A DNA stretch of 64,000 nucleotides, from assembly GCA_018402525.1 (NCBI GenBank), contig JAGYIR010000017.1, positions 78,578 through 142,577 on the forward strand, read 5' to 3'. The stretch comes from Crocinitomicaceae bacterium (GTDB taxonomy: Bacteria > Bacteroidota > Bacteroidia > Flavobacteriales_D > Crocinitomicaceae). Shown one piece after another: positions 35,770 through 43,923 of the stretch; within the stretch, counting starts at the first letter, position 1; each line of letters begins with the position of its first letter. The notes below the pieces were generated by a model. It ran no database searches and was not told where the DNA came from. It worked only from the letters and a program-made list of their open reading frames with translations. The translations under genes and the position numbers were made by a program.

Positions 35770-37184
35770 TAATCTAGGGCTATTTTTTCCAGTTGTTTAG
35801 AGAAACTCAACATTTCCTTCTCTTTGAAATGGTTTCCAATGACTTGCACACCAAACGGCAATCCATTGCTGTGTTTTCCGAGCGGTAAAGAAATTGCAGG
35901 ATTCCCACTCAAGTTCGCGTGAACCGTATAAATATCTTGCAAATACATCGCAATTGGGTCTGTAACGGCATTTAACTCGAAAGCCGTGGTCGGTGTAGTG
36001 GGTAGTAAAATCAGGTCGAACTGACTTAAAATTTCGTTTGTCTTATCCTGTAAAACTCTACGCACTTTCTGTCCTTTTGTATAGTAGGCATCGTAATAAC
36101 CATGAGAAAGAACAAATGTTCCCGCCATGATTCTACGTTGCACTTCTGGACCAAATCCTTCGCTGCGCGATTTTTTATACGTTTGCTCCACGCCCTTAGC
36201 AAGAGCACTTCTATGTCCAAAATGAACTCCGTCAAAGCGCGACAAATTAGAAGAGGCTTCTGCAGTAGTAAGCACATAATACGTTGGCACCATGTACTCC
36301 AAATAGGGGAAAGAAACAAAGTCAACGGTGTGACCTTCGGCTTTCAGCTTTTCGATGATTCCGTCCAACGATTGCTTAATTTCCTCATCTATTCCATCAA
36401 CCTCATAACTTTCTTGAATAACTGCAATTTTTCGTTTTTGCGTTGTATCAAAATCAGAATATGCTTCCACTGGTTGAGTTGAAACCGTTGCGTCGAACTC
36501 ATCCTGACCTGCCATTACTTCTAAAAGTAACGCGGCGTCTTCAAGTGAGTTGGTGAATGGTCCAATTTGATCAAAAGATGACGCATAGGCAATTAATCCG
36601 TGACGACTGATTCGTCCATACGTCGGTTTTAAACCGTAGGTTCCTGTAAAACTAGCAGGTTGACGAATGGATCCACCCGTATCACTCCCTAATGCTGCTG
36701 TGCATAGTCCCGCTGCAACTGCTGCCGCTGAACCACCCGAAGAACCACCAGGAACTTTCGTTTTATCAATTGGATTCAGTACTGGTCCAAACGCGGATTT
36801 TTCGTTGGAACTTCCCATGGCAAACTCGTCACAGTTCAGCCGACCGATGATCACTGCATCTTCGGCAATCAAGCGCTCTACAGCTGTTCCTGTAAAAAGG
36901 GATTCGAAATTTTCTAATATTTTGGAACCAGCTGAGACCTTGTGTCCTTTATAGCACATGTTGTCTTTCAGTCCAATTACCATTCCTGCCAATCGGCATG
37001 CGGTTCCATTCTTAATTTTTTGATCTACTTTTTCCGCTTGAATACGTGCGGATTCTTCAAACACTTCCAAAAAAGCATTTAACTCTTTGTTGTCTTCAAT
37101 TGCCGAGAGATACCCTTCAAGGATACTCATAACTGTATCGCCTGAAGAAATCGCTTGTTTCACTTCAGCATACGTTCGCAACAT
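35769..37184 (-). CDS. gatA: Asp-tRNA(Asn)/Glu-tRNA(Gln) amidotransferase subunit A
   Basis: GatA is the amidase subunit of GatCAB; it releases ammonia from glutamine to amidate Glu-tRNA(Gln) or Asp-tRNA(Asn). The amidase Ser-cisSer-Lys triad is in place: Lys in IGLKDNM near 75, GGSSGGSAAAV near 147, and the nucleophilic serine in SDTGGSIRQPAS near 170. Length (471) is standard. gatB and gatC are not in the window, so the subunits are dispersed, as is common in Bacteroidetes. It sits between tatA (10 bp gap) and the lytic transglycosylase (1-bp overlap). Confidence 0.96.
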   Translation of the reverse strand: MLRTYAEVKQAISSGDTVMSILEGYLSAIEDNKELNAFLEVFEESARIQAEKVDQKIKNGTACRLAGMVIGLKDNMCYKGHKVSAGSKILENFESLFTGTAVERLIAEDAVIIGRLNCDEFAMGSSNEKSAFGPVLNPIDKTKVPGGSSGGSAAAVAAGLCTAALGSDTGGSIRQPASFTGTYGLKPTYGRISRHGLIAYASSFDQIGPFTNSLEDAALLLEVMAGQDEFDATVSTQPVEAYSDFDTTQKRKIAVIQESYEVDGIDEEIKQSLDGIIEKLKAEGHTVDFVSFPYLEYMVPTYYVLTTAEASSNLSRFDGVHFGHRSALAKGVEQTYKKSRSEGFGPEVQRRIMAGTFVLSHGYYDAYYTKGQKVRRVLQDKTNEILSQFDLILLPTTPTTAFELNAVTDPIAMYLQDIYTVHANLSGNPAISLPLGKHSNGLPFGVQVIGNHFKEKEMLSFSKQLEKIALD

Positions 37185-37194
37185 GCGTTGATTT

Positions 37195-37374
37195 TTAAGA
37201 TTTTTTTTCTTTAGACTCAGTGTCCTCTTCTGGTTTTGCAGAAGCGTCCTTGAATTCTTTCACTCCTCTACCCAATCCCTTCATTAACTCTGGGATTTTT
37301 TTACCACCAAACAACAACAACGCAACAACCAATATTGCGATTACTTGCCAAGGACCGAAAATTCCTAATACCAT
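37195..37374 (-). CDS. tatA: Twin-arginine translocase subunit TatA/TatE
   Basis: A 59-residue membrane protein that forms the Tat translocation pore. One N-terminal transmembrane helix ([19 protein letters not shown], with the FG hinge) is followed by the amphipathic helix [17 protein letters not shown] and a short acidic tail. ATG 37374 is the start; the longer reading would use a GTG one codon upstream. A TAACTTTG -7 box lies 23 bases upstream. It leads the operon tatA-gatA-lytic transglycosylase. tatC is not in the window. Confidence 0.93.
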   Translation of the reverse strand: MVLGIFGPWQVIAILVVALLLFGGKKIPELMKGLGRGVKEFKDASAKPEEDTESKEKKS

Positions 37375-37397
37375 CACTATTCAATTTAAAGTTGTAA

Positions 37398-37405
37398 CAA
37401 AGTTA
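37398..37405 (-). promoter_or_regulatory. -7 box TAACTTTG upstream of tatA
   Basis: An exact minus-strand TAnnTTTG match 23 bases before the tatA ATG, in the 85-bp gap after infB. It would start the tatA-gatA-transglycosylase operon. Confidence 0.45.
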
Positions 37406-37459
37406 ACAAATAAGACTTCAAGTATCTATTGTAATGCAATAAAAGATGTTAATGTAGCT

Positions 37460-40153
37460 TTACTTCAATTTTCTTGCTACTTCTACCTCTTCAAATGCTT
37501 CGACAATATCACCCTCCTTAATATCGTTGTACTTTTCTATGTTCAATCCACATTCGTAATTGTTTTTCACCTCTTTCACGTCGTCTTTGAATCGTTTCAA
37601 TGATCCTAAAGTACCTGTGTGAATTACAATTCCATCACGAATTACTCGAATGTTTGACGTACGCTTGATCAAGCCGCTCGTAACGAAACAACCTGCAATT
37701 GTACCAATTTTCGTAATGTTGAACGTTTCTCTGATTTCCGCTGTTCCGATGATTTTCTCTTCAATATCTGGAGACAACATTCCTTCCATTGCCGCTTTGA
37801 TTTCGTCAATCGCCTTATAAATAATAGAGTACAATCGAATATCGATTTGTTCTGTATCTGCCAATTTACGAGCACTTGCCGATGGTCTTACCTGGAATCC
37901 AATGATAATTGCTTCAGATGCCGATGCCAAGTTAACGTCTGCCTCAGAAATCGCCCCAACACCTTTGTGTACGATGTTGATTTGGATTTCCTCTGTTGAA
38001 AGTCGTTGCAATGAATCCGAAAGTGCTTCGATCGATCCATCAACGTCACCCTTAATAATCAAGTTCAACTCTTTAAAGTCACCAATCGCCAAACGACGTC
38101 CGATCTCATCAAGTGTAATGTGTTTCGTTGTACGCAAACCTTGTTCACGGTACAATTGTTCTCTTTTAAGCGCAATAGATTTTGCTTCTCGCTCATCATC
38201 CATCACGTGGAATTTATCTCCAGCCGATGGTGCTCCGTTGATACCAAGAATGGCAACCGGTTTAGCTGGACCCACCTCTTTCACACTTTTACCGTGCTCA
38301 TCGTGCATTGCCTTTACTTTACCGTGGTTTCTTCCCACAAGCACATAATCCCCCACACGCAAGGTTCCGTTTTCTACCAAAATATTGGTCACATATCCCT
38401 TTCCAATGTCCAACGATGATTCAATTACAGTTCCAACCGCTTTTCTGTTTGGATTTGCTTTCAAATCAAGTAATTCCGCCTCTAACAATACTTTTTCTAA
38501 CAATGCGTCAATGTTGACGTTTTGCTTTGCCGAAATTTCTTGACACTGATATTTTCCACCCCAGTCTTCCACCAAAATATTCATTTGCGAAAGCTGTTCC
38601 TTAATTTTATCCGGGTTTGCACCAGGTTTATCTACCTTATTGATGGCGAATACCATTGGAACCTCTGCCGCCTGAGCGTGAGAAATTGCCTCTTTGGTTT
38701 GTGGCATGACATCATCATCAGCTGCGATAATAATAATCGCAACATCAGTTACTTTTGCTCCACGTGCACGCATTGCGGTAAAGGCTTCGTGACCAGGAGT
38801 ATCAAGGAAGGTCATTCTACGACCGTCTTTCAACTTAACGTTATATGCTCCAATGTGCTGTGTAATTCCACCAGCCTCGCCATCAGTTACGTTTGCATTT
38901 CTGATTTTATCCAACAACGATGTTTTACCATGGTCGACGTGACCCATGACCGTAATAATTGGCGCTCTTGGCAATAAATCCTCCTCGTTATCAGCCTCGT
39001 CTGGAATAGCATCTTGTACCTCTGCGCTCACAAATTCAGCCTCAAAGCCAAATTCTTCCGCTATAATCTGAATCGTTTCAGCATCCAATCGTTGATTGAT
39101 TGAAGCAAAAATTCCGAGAGACATACAAGCAGAAATTACTTCTGTAGATCCAACCCCCATCATTGATGCAAGTTCAGAAACAGAAACAAACTCTGTTAAT
39201 TTTAATACTTTCTCTTCAAGCTCTGCTTGAATTTCTTCTTCTTGTCTACGCTGCGCAACCGTATCACGTTTTGCTCTTCTGTTCTTAGAACCTTTAGATT
39301 TACCTCCCTTGCTTGATAATCGCGCAAGTGTTTCCTTGATTTCCTTTTGGATATCTTGTTCAGTAATTTCTGGTTTATCAACCTTAGGCTTGTTCTTATT
39401 AAATCCTCCTTTGTTCGGTTGACTTGTTCCCTGATTTTGATTTCCTGCTTGACTTTGTTGTCCCGCCGCCTTATCTGCATCAACTTTACGAACTCGCTTT
39501 CTCTTCTTTCTATCAGCGTGAGACGTTCGCTCTCTTTCTACTGGTAAAACTATTTTTCCAACGACATTCGGACCCGTAAGCCTTGCTCCTTGAGCGCGAA
39601 TAGTTTCGGTTTCTTTCTTTTCTTCTGGAACAACAGGGGTTTCCTCCTTCTTCGGAGGTGTAACCTCTTCTGCTTTTGCTTCTTCCTTCTTAGGGGATTC
39701 TTCTTTTACAGGTGGTTTTACCTCTTCTTTTTCCTTTTTATCAGGTCGCGTTTTAGTGTTCAGCTTGTCCAAATCGATTTTACCAACCACCTGAACTCCT
39801 CTTGTCGGTTCTTCCTTAGGCGGAGTCGGTTCCACCTTTTCCGGTGTTACTTCTGGTGCTTTGGCAACTTCTTCCTTCGCCGGGGCCTCTTCCTTAACAG
39901 GAGCTGGCTCGTTTTTATCGCGCAAAGAAATGGTTTCTCTCTTCTCGTGAGAAACTGTTGTGTTCTTCGCTTTTTCCTTCAACGTTTGATCCGCAGCAAA
40001 TTCAGTGCGCAACATATCATAATGCTCCGGCTCAAGTTTTGTGTTCGGGCTAGCATCGATCGTTACTCCTTTCTTTTCAAGAAATTCGACAAGGGTAGAC
40101 ATACCCACGTTGAGTTCACCTGCTGCTTTTCCTAATCTAATTGGTTTGGCCAT
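37460..40153 (-). CDS. infB: Translation initiation factor IF-2
   Basis: IF-2 is the GTPase that places initiator tRNA on the 30S subunit and promotes subunit joining. The 897-residue protein has a long N-terminal region (about 60-300) of Lys/Glu/Pro-rich low complexity, an IF2-N domain, the G domain from [11 protein letters not shown] near 400 through [15 protein letters not shown], and the C-terminal domains II-IV ending in [20 protein letters not shown]. Length and order are typical of Bacteroidetes IF-2. Last gene of the rimP-nusA-infB operon; an 87-bp gap with a hairpin separates it from nusA. Confidence 0.97.
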   Translation of the reverse strand: MAKPIRLGKAAGELNVGMSTLVEFLEKKGVTIDASPNTKLEPEHYDMLRTEFAADQTLKEKAKNTTVSHEKRETISLRDKNEPAPVKEEAPAKEEVAKAPEVTPEKVEPTPPKEEPTRGVQVVGKIDLDKLNTKTRPDKKEKEEVKPPVKEESPKKEEAKAEEVTPPKKEETPVVPEEKKETETIRAQGARLTGPNVVGKIVLPVERERTSHADRKKRKRVRKVDADKAAGQQSQAGNQNQGTSQPNKGGFNKNKPKVDKPEITEQDIQKEIKETLARLSSKGGKSKGSKNRRAKRDTVAQRRQEEEIQAELEEKVLKLTEFVSVSELASMMGVGSTEVISACMSLGIFASINQRLDAETIQIIAEEFGFEAEFVSAEVQDAIPDEADNEEDLLPRAPIITVMGHVDHGKTSLLDKIRNANVTDGEAGGITQHIGAYNVKLKDGRRMTFLDTPGHEAFTAMRARGAKVTDVAIIIIAADDDVMPQTKEAISHAQAAEVPMVFAINKVDKPGANPDKIKEQLSQMNILVEDWGGKYQCQEISAKQNVNIDALLEKVLLEAELLDLKANPNRKAVGTVIESSLDIGKGYVTNILVENGTLRVGDYVLVGRNHGKVKAMHDEHGKSVKEVGPAKPVAILGINGAPSAGDKFHVMDDEREAKSIALKREQLYREQGLRTTKHITLDEIGRRLAIGDFKELNLIIKGDVDGSIEALSDSLQRLSTEEIQINIVHKGVGAISEADVNLASASEAIIIGFQVRPSASARKLADTEQIDIRLYSIIYKAIDEIKAAMEGMLSPDIEEKIIGTAEIRETFNITKIGTIAGCFVTSGLIKRTSNIRVIRDGIVIHTGTLGSLKRFKDDVKEVKNNYECGLNIEKYNDIKEGDIVEAFEEVEVARKLK

Positions 40154-40180
40154 AAAACTATGCGTCCTTTAACTTTATTC

Positions 40181-40198
40181 ACCTTGATTTATCAAGGT
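40181..40198. other. 18-bp palindrome between nusA and infB
   Basis: ACCTTGAT and ATCAAGGT surround a TT centre. On the plus strand it is followed by TGTTTTTTAT, on the minus (gene) strand by A-rich sequence, so it is not a normal terminator for nusA. It may be an RNA processing or stability hairpin, or an antisense terminator. Confidence 0.4.
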
Positions 40199-40240
40199 TG
40201 TTTTTTATTTGATGCCCTAAATATACTTATTTGCGGGGAT

Positions 40241-41476
40241 TTACTCGAATTCCGCCTTTAGAATTTTAAACACCTCTTCTATTGTTTCTTGTTCCAAGTC
40301 GGTTCTTTTTACCAACTCTTCAACTCCTAGATCTAACACAGATTTCGCTGTATCACAACCGATTGCCTTCAATTCATCCAAAATCCAGCTATCAATTTCA
40401 TCTCCAAATTCTTCCAAGTCAACGTCTTCAACGTCTACCTCACCTTCACGGTAAACATCCAGTTCGTAACCCGTTAATCGACCACCCAATTTAATGTTGT
40501 GACCTCCTCTACCAATTGCCAATGACACTTGATCTGGTTTTAAAAACACTTTCGCGCGTTTTTGTTCTTCGTCAATCTCGATCGTTGTAATTTTTGCTGG
40601 TGAAAGTGCACGTTGAATGTACAATTGTGGGTTGTTTGTATAGTTGATTACGTCGATGTTTTCGTTTTTCAACTCACGAACAATTCCGTGAATACGCGAA
40701 CCTTTCATACCAACACACGCACCAACTGGATCTACACGATCATCGTACGATTCTACAGCTACTTTTGCTCTTTCTCCTGGCTCACGTACAATTTTCTTGA
40801 TGGTGATTAAACCGTCAAACACTTCTGGAACCTCTAGTTCGAAAAGACGCTCCAAAAATTCTGGTGCTGTTCGTGATAAAATAATAACAGGACTGCTGTT
40901 TCGCATATCTACTTTTGCAACTACCGCACGAATTGACTCTCCTTTTCTGAAGTAATCCGAAGGAATTTGCTCTGATTTTGGTAAAATCAACTCGTTTCCT
41001 TCGTCATCCAATACCATGATCTCTTTCTTCCACACTTGATATACTTCACCCGTAACGATTTCTCCTACGCGCTCTTTGTACAATTTATACAGGTGATCTT
41101 TCTCCAACTCCATGATACGAGAAATCAAGTTTTGACGTAACGAAAGCACATTTCTTCTTCCGAAATCCAAAAACTTAAACTCTTCTGTTACTTCCTCTCC
41201 AATTTCAAAATCAGGTTCAATTTTAATTGCATCTGAATACGCAATTTCCGTATTTGGATCTTCTACTTCTCCGTCATCTACAATTTCTTTGTTCAAGAAA
41301 ATTTGAACATCACCCTTGTCAATATTTACAATCACATCAATGTGTTCGTCTGTGTTGAATTTTTTCTTCAACATGGCACGAAAAACGTCTTCTAAGACGT
41401 GTTGCATTGTTTGTTTATCGATGTTTTTCAGTTCTTTAAACTCTGAAAACGAGTCTATCAATTCTAAACTATCCAT
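40241..41476 (-). CDS. nusA: Transcription termination/antitermination factor NusA
   Basis: NusA binds RNA polymerase and controls pausing, termination and antitermination. The N-terminal RNAP-binding domain covers about 1-125, followed by S1 (about 130-200) and two KH domains (about 230-345). Recognisable blocks are RKGESIRAVVAKVD, GACVGMKGSRIHGIVREL and KVFLKPDQVSLAIGRGGHNIKL. The protein ends in a helix-hairpin-helix-like segment (LKAIGCDTAKSVLDLGVEEL) in place of the acidic repeats of E. coli, which is usual outside Gammaproteobacteria. Six bases separate it from rimP. Confidence 0.97.
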   Translation of the reverse strand: MDSLELIDSFSEFKELKNIDKQTMQHVLEDVFRAMLKKKFNTDEHIDVIVNIDKGDVQIFLNKEIVDDGEVEDPNTEIAYSDAIKIEPDFEIGEEVTEEFKFLDFGRRNVLSLRQNLISRIMELEKDHLYKLYKERVGEIVTGEVYQVWKKEIMVLDDEGNELILPKSEQIPSDYFRKGESIRAVVAKVDMRNSSPVIILSRTAPEFLERLFELEVPEVFDGLITIKKIVREPGERAKVAVESYDDRVDPVGACVGMKGSRIHGIVRELKNENIDVINYTNNPQLYIQRALSPAKITTIEIDEEQKRAKVFLKPDQVSLAIGRGGHNIKLGGRLTGYELDVYREGEVDVEDVDLEEFGDEIDSWILDELKAIGCDTAKSVLDLGVEELVKRTDLEQETIEEVFKILKAEFE

Positions 41477-41482
41477 ACTTGT

Positions 41483-41959
41483 TTATTTAAATGATATTAC
41501 AATTTTTGTTTCCTTTATTTGATCCATTGCGAAGACATGATCTTCCACAATTGTTTCTTTCTTTTTCTTTCCTTCAATGCGTTCCTTTCGTTCCGTTTGA
41601 AGTGTAATTTGCTCAGGAGTTGCGTCGATCATTAATCCTGTGATAGCTGTTCCATCTTCCAGTTTGACATCAACCTCTCTCCCAATATTTTTTTTGTACT
41701 GTGCAAATACACGCAGACCTTTGTCCAATCCAGCAGAAGTAACGCTCAACTCAAAATCTTCTTCTTCTCGATCTAAGTTGTGCTCAATATTTCGTGATAC
41801 AGACATGCAATCTTTTACCGAAACACCACCTTCGTGTTTGTCCAGTTCCACCACAATGACGTTGCTTGGCGAAACAGTTAAAGAAACCACAAACAAGCCA
41901 TTGTCCAGTTCGGCAATGCGTTCATCTATCAATTCTGTTATTCGCGTTTTACTAATCAT
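41483..41959 (-). CDS. rimP: Ribosome maturation factor RimP
   Basis: RimP assists late 30S subunit maturation. The 158-residue protein has the N-terminal alpha/beta domain (VVELDKHEGGVSVKDCMSVSRNIEH) and a C-terminal Sm-like beta domain (DFELSVTSAGLDKGLR, then VKLEDGTAITGLMIDATPEQI). It is the first gene of rimP-nusA-infB, in the order conserved across bacteria. Its ATG lies eight bases downstream of a U-tract that follows a strong hairpin (separate entry), so its expression may depend on read-through of a leader terminator. Confidence 0.95.
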   Translation of the reverse strand: MISKTRITELIDERIAELDNGLFVVSLTVSPSNVIVVELDKHEGGVSVKDCMSVSRNIEHNLDREEEDFELSVTSAGLDKGLRVFAQYKKNIGREVDVKLEDGTAITGLMIDATPEQITLQTERKERIEGKKKKETIVEDHVFAMDQIKETKIVISFK

Positions 41960-41966
41960 TGTGTAT

Positions 41967-41991
41967 AAAAAGAGGGGACTTTCGTCCCCTC
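41967..41991 (-). terminator. Leader hairpin with U-tract directly before rimP (candidate attenuator)
   Basis: On the minus strand the perfect 8-bp arms GAGGGGAC and GTCCCCTC enclose a GAAA tetraloop and are followed by TTTTT. The structure has all parts of an intrinsic terminator but lies between the -7 box TACATTTG (42028-42021) and the rimP start at 41959. No gene ends just upstream on that strand, so it looks like a leader attenuator. Because NusA itself acts at intrinsic terminators, feedback control is plausible but not shown. Confidence 0.65.
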
Positions 41992-42020
41992 ATTCGTGTA
42001 ATTATTCATAAAGTACGGTG

Positions 42021-42028
42021 CAAATGTA
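42021..42028 (-). promoter_or_regulatory. -7 box TACATTTG for the rimP-nusA-infB operon
   Basis: An exact minus-strand TAnnTTTG match 61 bases before the rimP start. The expected transcript begins near 42015 and runs through the leader hairpin at 41991-41972. Confidence 0.55.
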
Positions 42029-42107
42029 GCACTTTTTTTCTAAATCACAATAAAATCTTCTGGTGTATAGACAATTTTTCGAACTTTGCAGTCAAAATTA
42101 GCCGTGC

Positions 42108-42686
42108 ATGTTAATCGAAATTGAAGATAAAGTCGTTTCCACACAAATATTTGAAAACAAGTTTGTGTGTGACCTGAACGCTTGCAAGGGAGCGTGTTGC
42201 GTTGAGGGCGATGCTGGGGCACCGCTTACGTTTGAAGAAGTTTCCATTCTAGAAGACGAACTGGAAGCGATTAAACCTTACATGCGCAAAGAGGGAATTG
42301 AAGCGGTTGAAAAGCAAGGCGTTTTTTACATGGATCAGGATAACGAACCTGTTACAACCCTCGTAAATGATAGCGAATGTGCCTTTGTGTTTTTCGATGA
42401 AACGGGAATTACAAAATGTGCCGTTGAACAAGCGCACAGAGAGGGAAAAACGGAATTTAAAAAACCCATATCATGTCACCTCTACCCCATTCGCGTAAAA
42501 CAATTTGATAATTTTCAAGCGCTGAATTATGATAAGTGGAGTATTTGTGCTCCAGCCTGCGCTTGCGGAGATCAACTCGATGTCCCCGTGTTCAAGTTTT
42601 TAAAAGAACCGCTGATTCGCGCCTTCGGGGAATCCTTTTTCAATGAGTTATTGATTGTAGATAAGGAATTGAAGGCGGGGAAGTAA
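42108..42686 (+). CDS. DUF3109 family cysteine-rich protein
   Basis: A 192-residue cytoplasmic protein of the Bacteroidetes family DUF3109. The cysteine pattern is C21, C26, C30, C31 (CDLNACKGACCVEGDAG), then C89, C101, C118 (SCHLYPIRV) and C138/C142/C144 (CAPACACGD), which resembles a YkgJ/UPF0153-type zinc or Fe-S cluster site. The role is unknown. It is divergent from rimP and its stop is directly adjacent to the convergent miaE stop with no spacer. Confidence 0.85.
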   Translation: MLIEIEDKVVSTQIFENKFVCDLNACKGACCVEGDAGAPLTFEEVSILEDELEAIKPYMRKEGIEAVEKQGVFYMDQDNEPVTTLVNDSECAFVFFDETGITKCAVEQAHREGKTEFKKPISCHLYPIRVKQFDNFQALNYDKWSICAPACACGDQLDVPVFKFLKEPLIRAFGESFFNELLIVDKELKAGK

Positions 42687-43268
42687 CTACCCGTGCACCG
42701 TTTCTGACTTCCCGTAATTTTGAATGACAATCGCCTCGTGGGCTAACCATTCTTTCCAGCGTTTATCAACATCAACTCGTTCAGTGACGTTTTTTGCATG
42801 ACGCAGAAACATGGTGTAATGGCCTGCTTCGCTTACCATTAAATCGTAATAAAACGCTGCTAGTTCCTTGTCCTCAATATTCTCAGAAAGTGTTTTGAAT
42901 CGTTCACATGACCGGGCCTCAATCATGGCTGAAAACAACAATCGATCTACCAATTGGTCGTTTCGACTTCCTCCTTTGATCATGAATTTGTAGAGTTCAT
43001 TTACATAGCTGTCTTTCCTTTCTCTTCCGAGTTCGTATCCCCGTTTTTTGATGACTTCATGTACCAATTCAAAGTGCTCAATTTCCTCTTTAGCCAAGGC
43101 CAGCATATCGCTCACCAGTTCTGTACGGTCGGGATTGCTCACAACAATAGAAATGGCATTCGTAGCGGCTTTCTGCTCACACCACGCATGGTCAGTCAAA
43201 ATTTCAGGAAGGTTTGATTCTACGATGTTGACCCATCTCGGGTCTGTAGGAAGTTTTAATCCGAGCAT
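42687..43268 (-). CDS. miaE: tRNA-(ms2io6A)-hydroxylase
   Basis: MiaE is a diiron monooxygenase that hydroxylates the isopentenyl group of ms2i6A37 in tRNA. The 193-residue protein has the ferritin-like four-helix fold with iron-ligand motifs EQKAATNAI near 32, EEIEHFEL near 67-75, EARSCERF near 115, and EAGHY near 145. miaA and miaB are not in the window. A TACCTTTG -7 box is 16 bases upstream. Its stop abuts the DUF3109 stop on the opposite strand. Confidence 0.92.
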   Translation of the reverse strand: MLGLKLPTDPRWVNIVESNLPEILTDHAWCEQKAATNAISIVVSNPDRTELVSDMLALAKEEIEHFELVHEVIKKRGYELGRERKDSYVNELYKFMIKGGSRNDQLVDRLLFSAMIEARSCERFKTLSENIEDKELAAFYYDLMVSEAGHYTMFLRHAKNVTERVDVDKRWKEWLAHEAIVIQNYGKSETVHG

Positions 43269-43284
43269 TTCAATACATTTTTTG

Positions 43285-43292
43285 CAAAGGTA
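43285..43292 (-). promoter_or_regulatory. -7 box TACCTTTG upstream of miaE
   Basis: An exact minus-strand TAnnTTTG match 16 bases before the miaE ATG at 43268. Confidence 0.5.
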
Positions 43293-43330
43293 GGGAATAA
43301 AACAAAAGTGAATAGTGTTTTGTTAATCTG

Positions 43331-43363
43331 AGGCTATCGCACGATTGAATCGTGCGATAGCCT
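43331..43363. terminator. 15-bp perfect stem-loop between GNAT gene and miaE
   Basis: Arms AGGCTATCGCACGAT (43331-43345) and ATCGTGCGATAGCCT (43349-43363) pair perfectly around a TGA loop. It begins 5 bp after the GNAT stop and would end that minus-strand transcript before the miaE promoter. There is no T-run on either side, so it may work as a strong 3'-end stabiliser or a U-less terminator. Confidence 0.6.
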
Positions 43364-43368
43364 TGAAT

Positions 43369-43923
43369 TTAATCGTGTATCAGCTCTTTTCTATAGCAAT
43401 CAAACACCGCTGGGGTGATGAGCTGCTTTGCTTTTTCAGTTTTTGTGGGCTTCAATTCCAAAAAATCAGCCGAATGCGTAAATACATATCCTTGTCTTTC
43501 GTACCACTCTGCCAATTGTTGTTTGAACTGAACAAATTGATTTTTAGGTCGTAATATTTCCAGGGTCATCTCTGTTGCGCCTAGTTTCATTGCCTCTTGC
43601 TCGGCGTGATACACCAACTTTCTTCCAATTCCCAATCCCTTATTTGAAAAATCGACCGCTAGGAGTCCGAAAGAAAAAATGGTCTCACTTAGCTGCGAAA
43701 GTAAAATTGTACCAACCACTTCATTGTTCAAAAAAGCAGTAAAAACATGTTCTTGTTCTATTAACTGTTGGTATTCTTCCTTAGAAATGCGGACATAGTT
43801 TTCACCCCAAATTTCCCGCTCAGTTTGAGCATAAGCATTCACAAGAATTTCATACTGTGAATCAATCTCGGATACCTTCTTAGAAGATAGAATGTCACAT
43901 GAATTATTCAACAAACTTTTCAT
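43369..43923 (-). CDS. GNAT family N-acetyltransferase
   Basis: A 184-residue GNAT protein. The acetyl-CoA loop is NKGLGIGRKLVYHAEQEA (about 92-110), preceded by the strand FSFGLLAVDF, and AEWYERQGYVFTHSADFLEL near 138-158 is the C-terminal motif B region. The acceptor is unknown. The first 20 bp overlap the 3' end of the upstream GT39-like gene, so the pair is co-transcribed. A 15-bp stem-loop follows 5 bp after the stop. Confidence 0.85.
   Translation of the reverse strand: MKSLLNNSCDILSSKKVSEIDSQYEILVNAYAQTEREIWGENYVRISKEEYQQLIEQEHVFTAFLNNEVVGTILLSQLSETIFSFGLLAVDFSNKGLGIGRKLVYHAEQEAMKLGATEMTLEILRPKNQFVQFKQQLAEWYERQGYVFTHSADFLELKPTKTEKAKQLITPAVFDCYRKELIHD

Noticed and set aside
38522..38977. 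151-codon plus-strand ORF inside infB
   Set aside because: It lies antisense to the conserved IF-2 G domain, is Cys/Ile-rich without any motif, and has no promoter.
39590..40135. 181-codon plus-strand ORF antisense to infB
   Set aside because: It mirrors the Lys/Glu/Pro-rich N-terminal region of IF-2 and gives an implausible Phe/Arg/Leu-rich protein.
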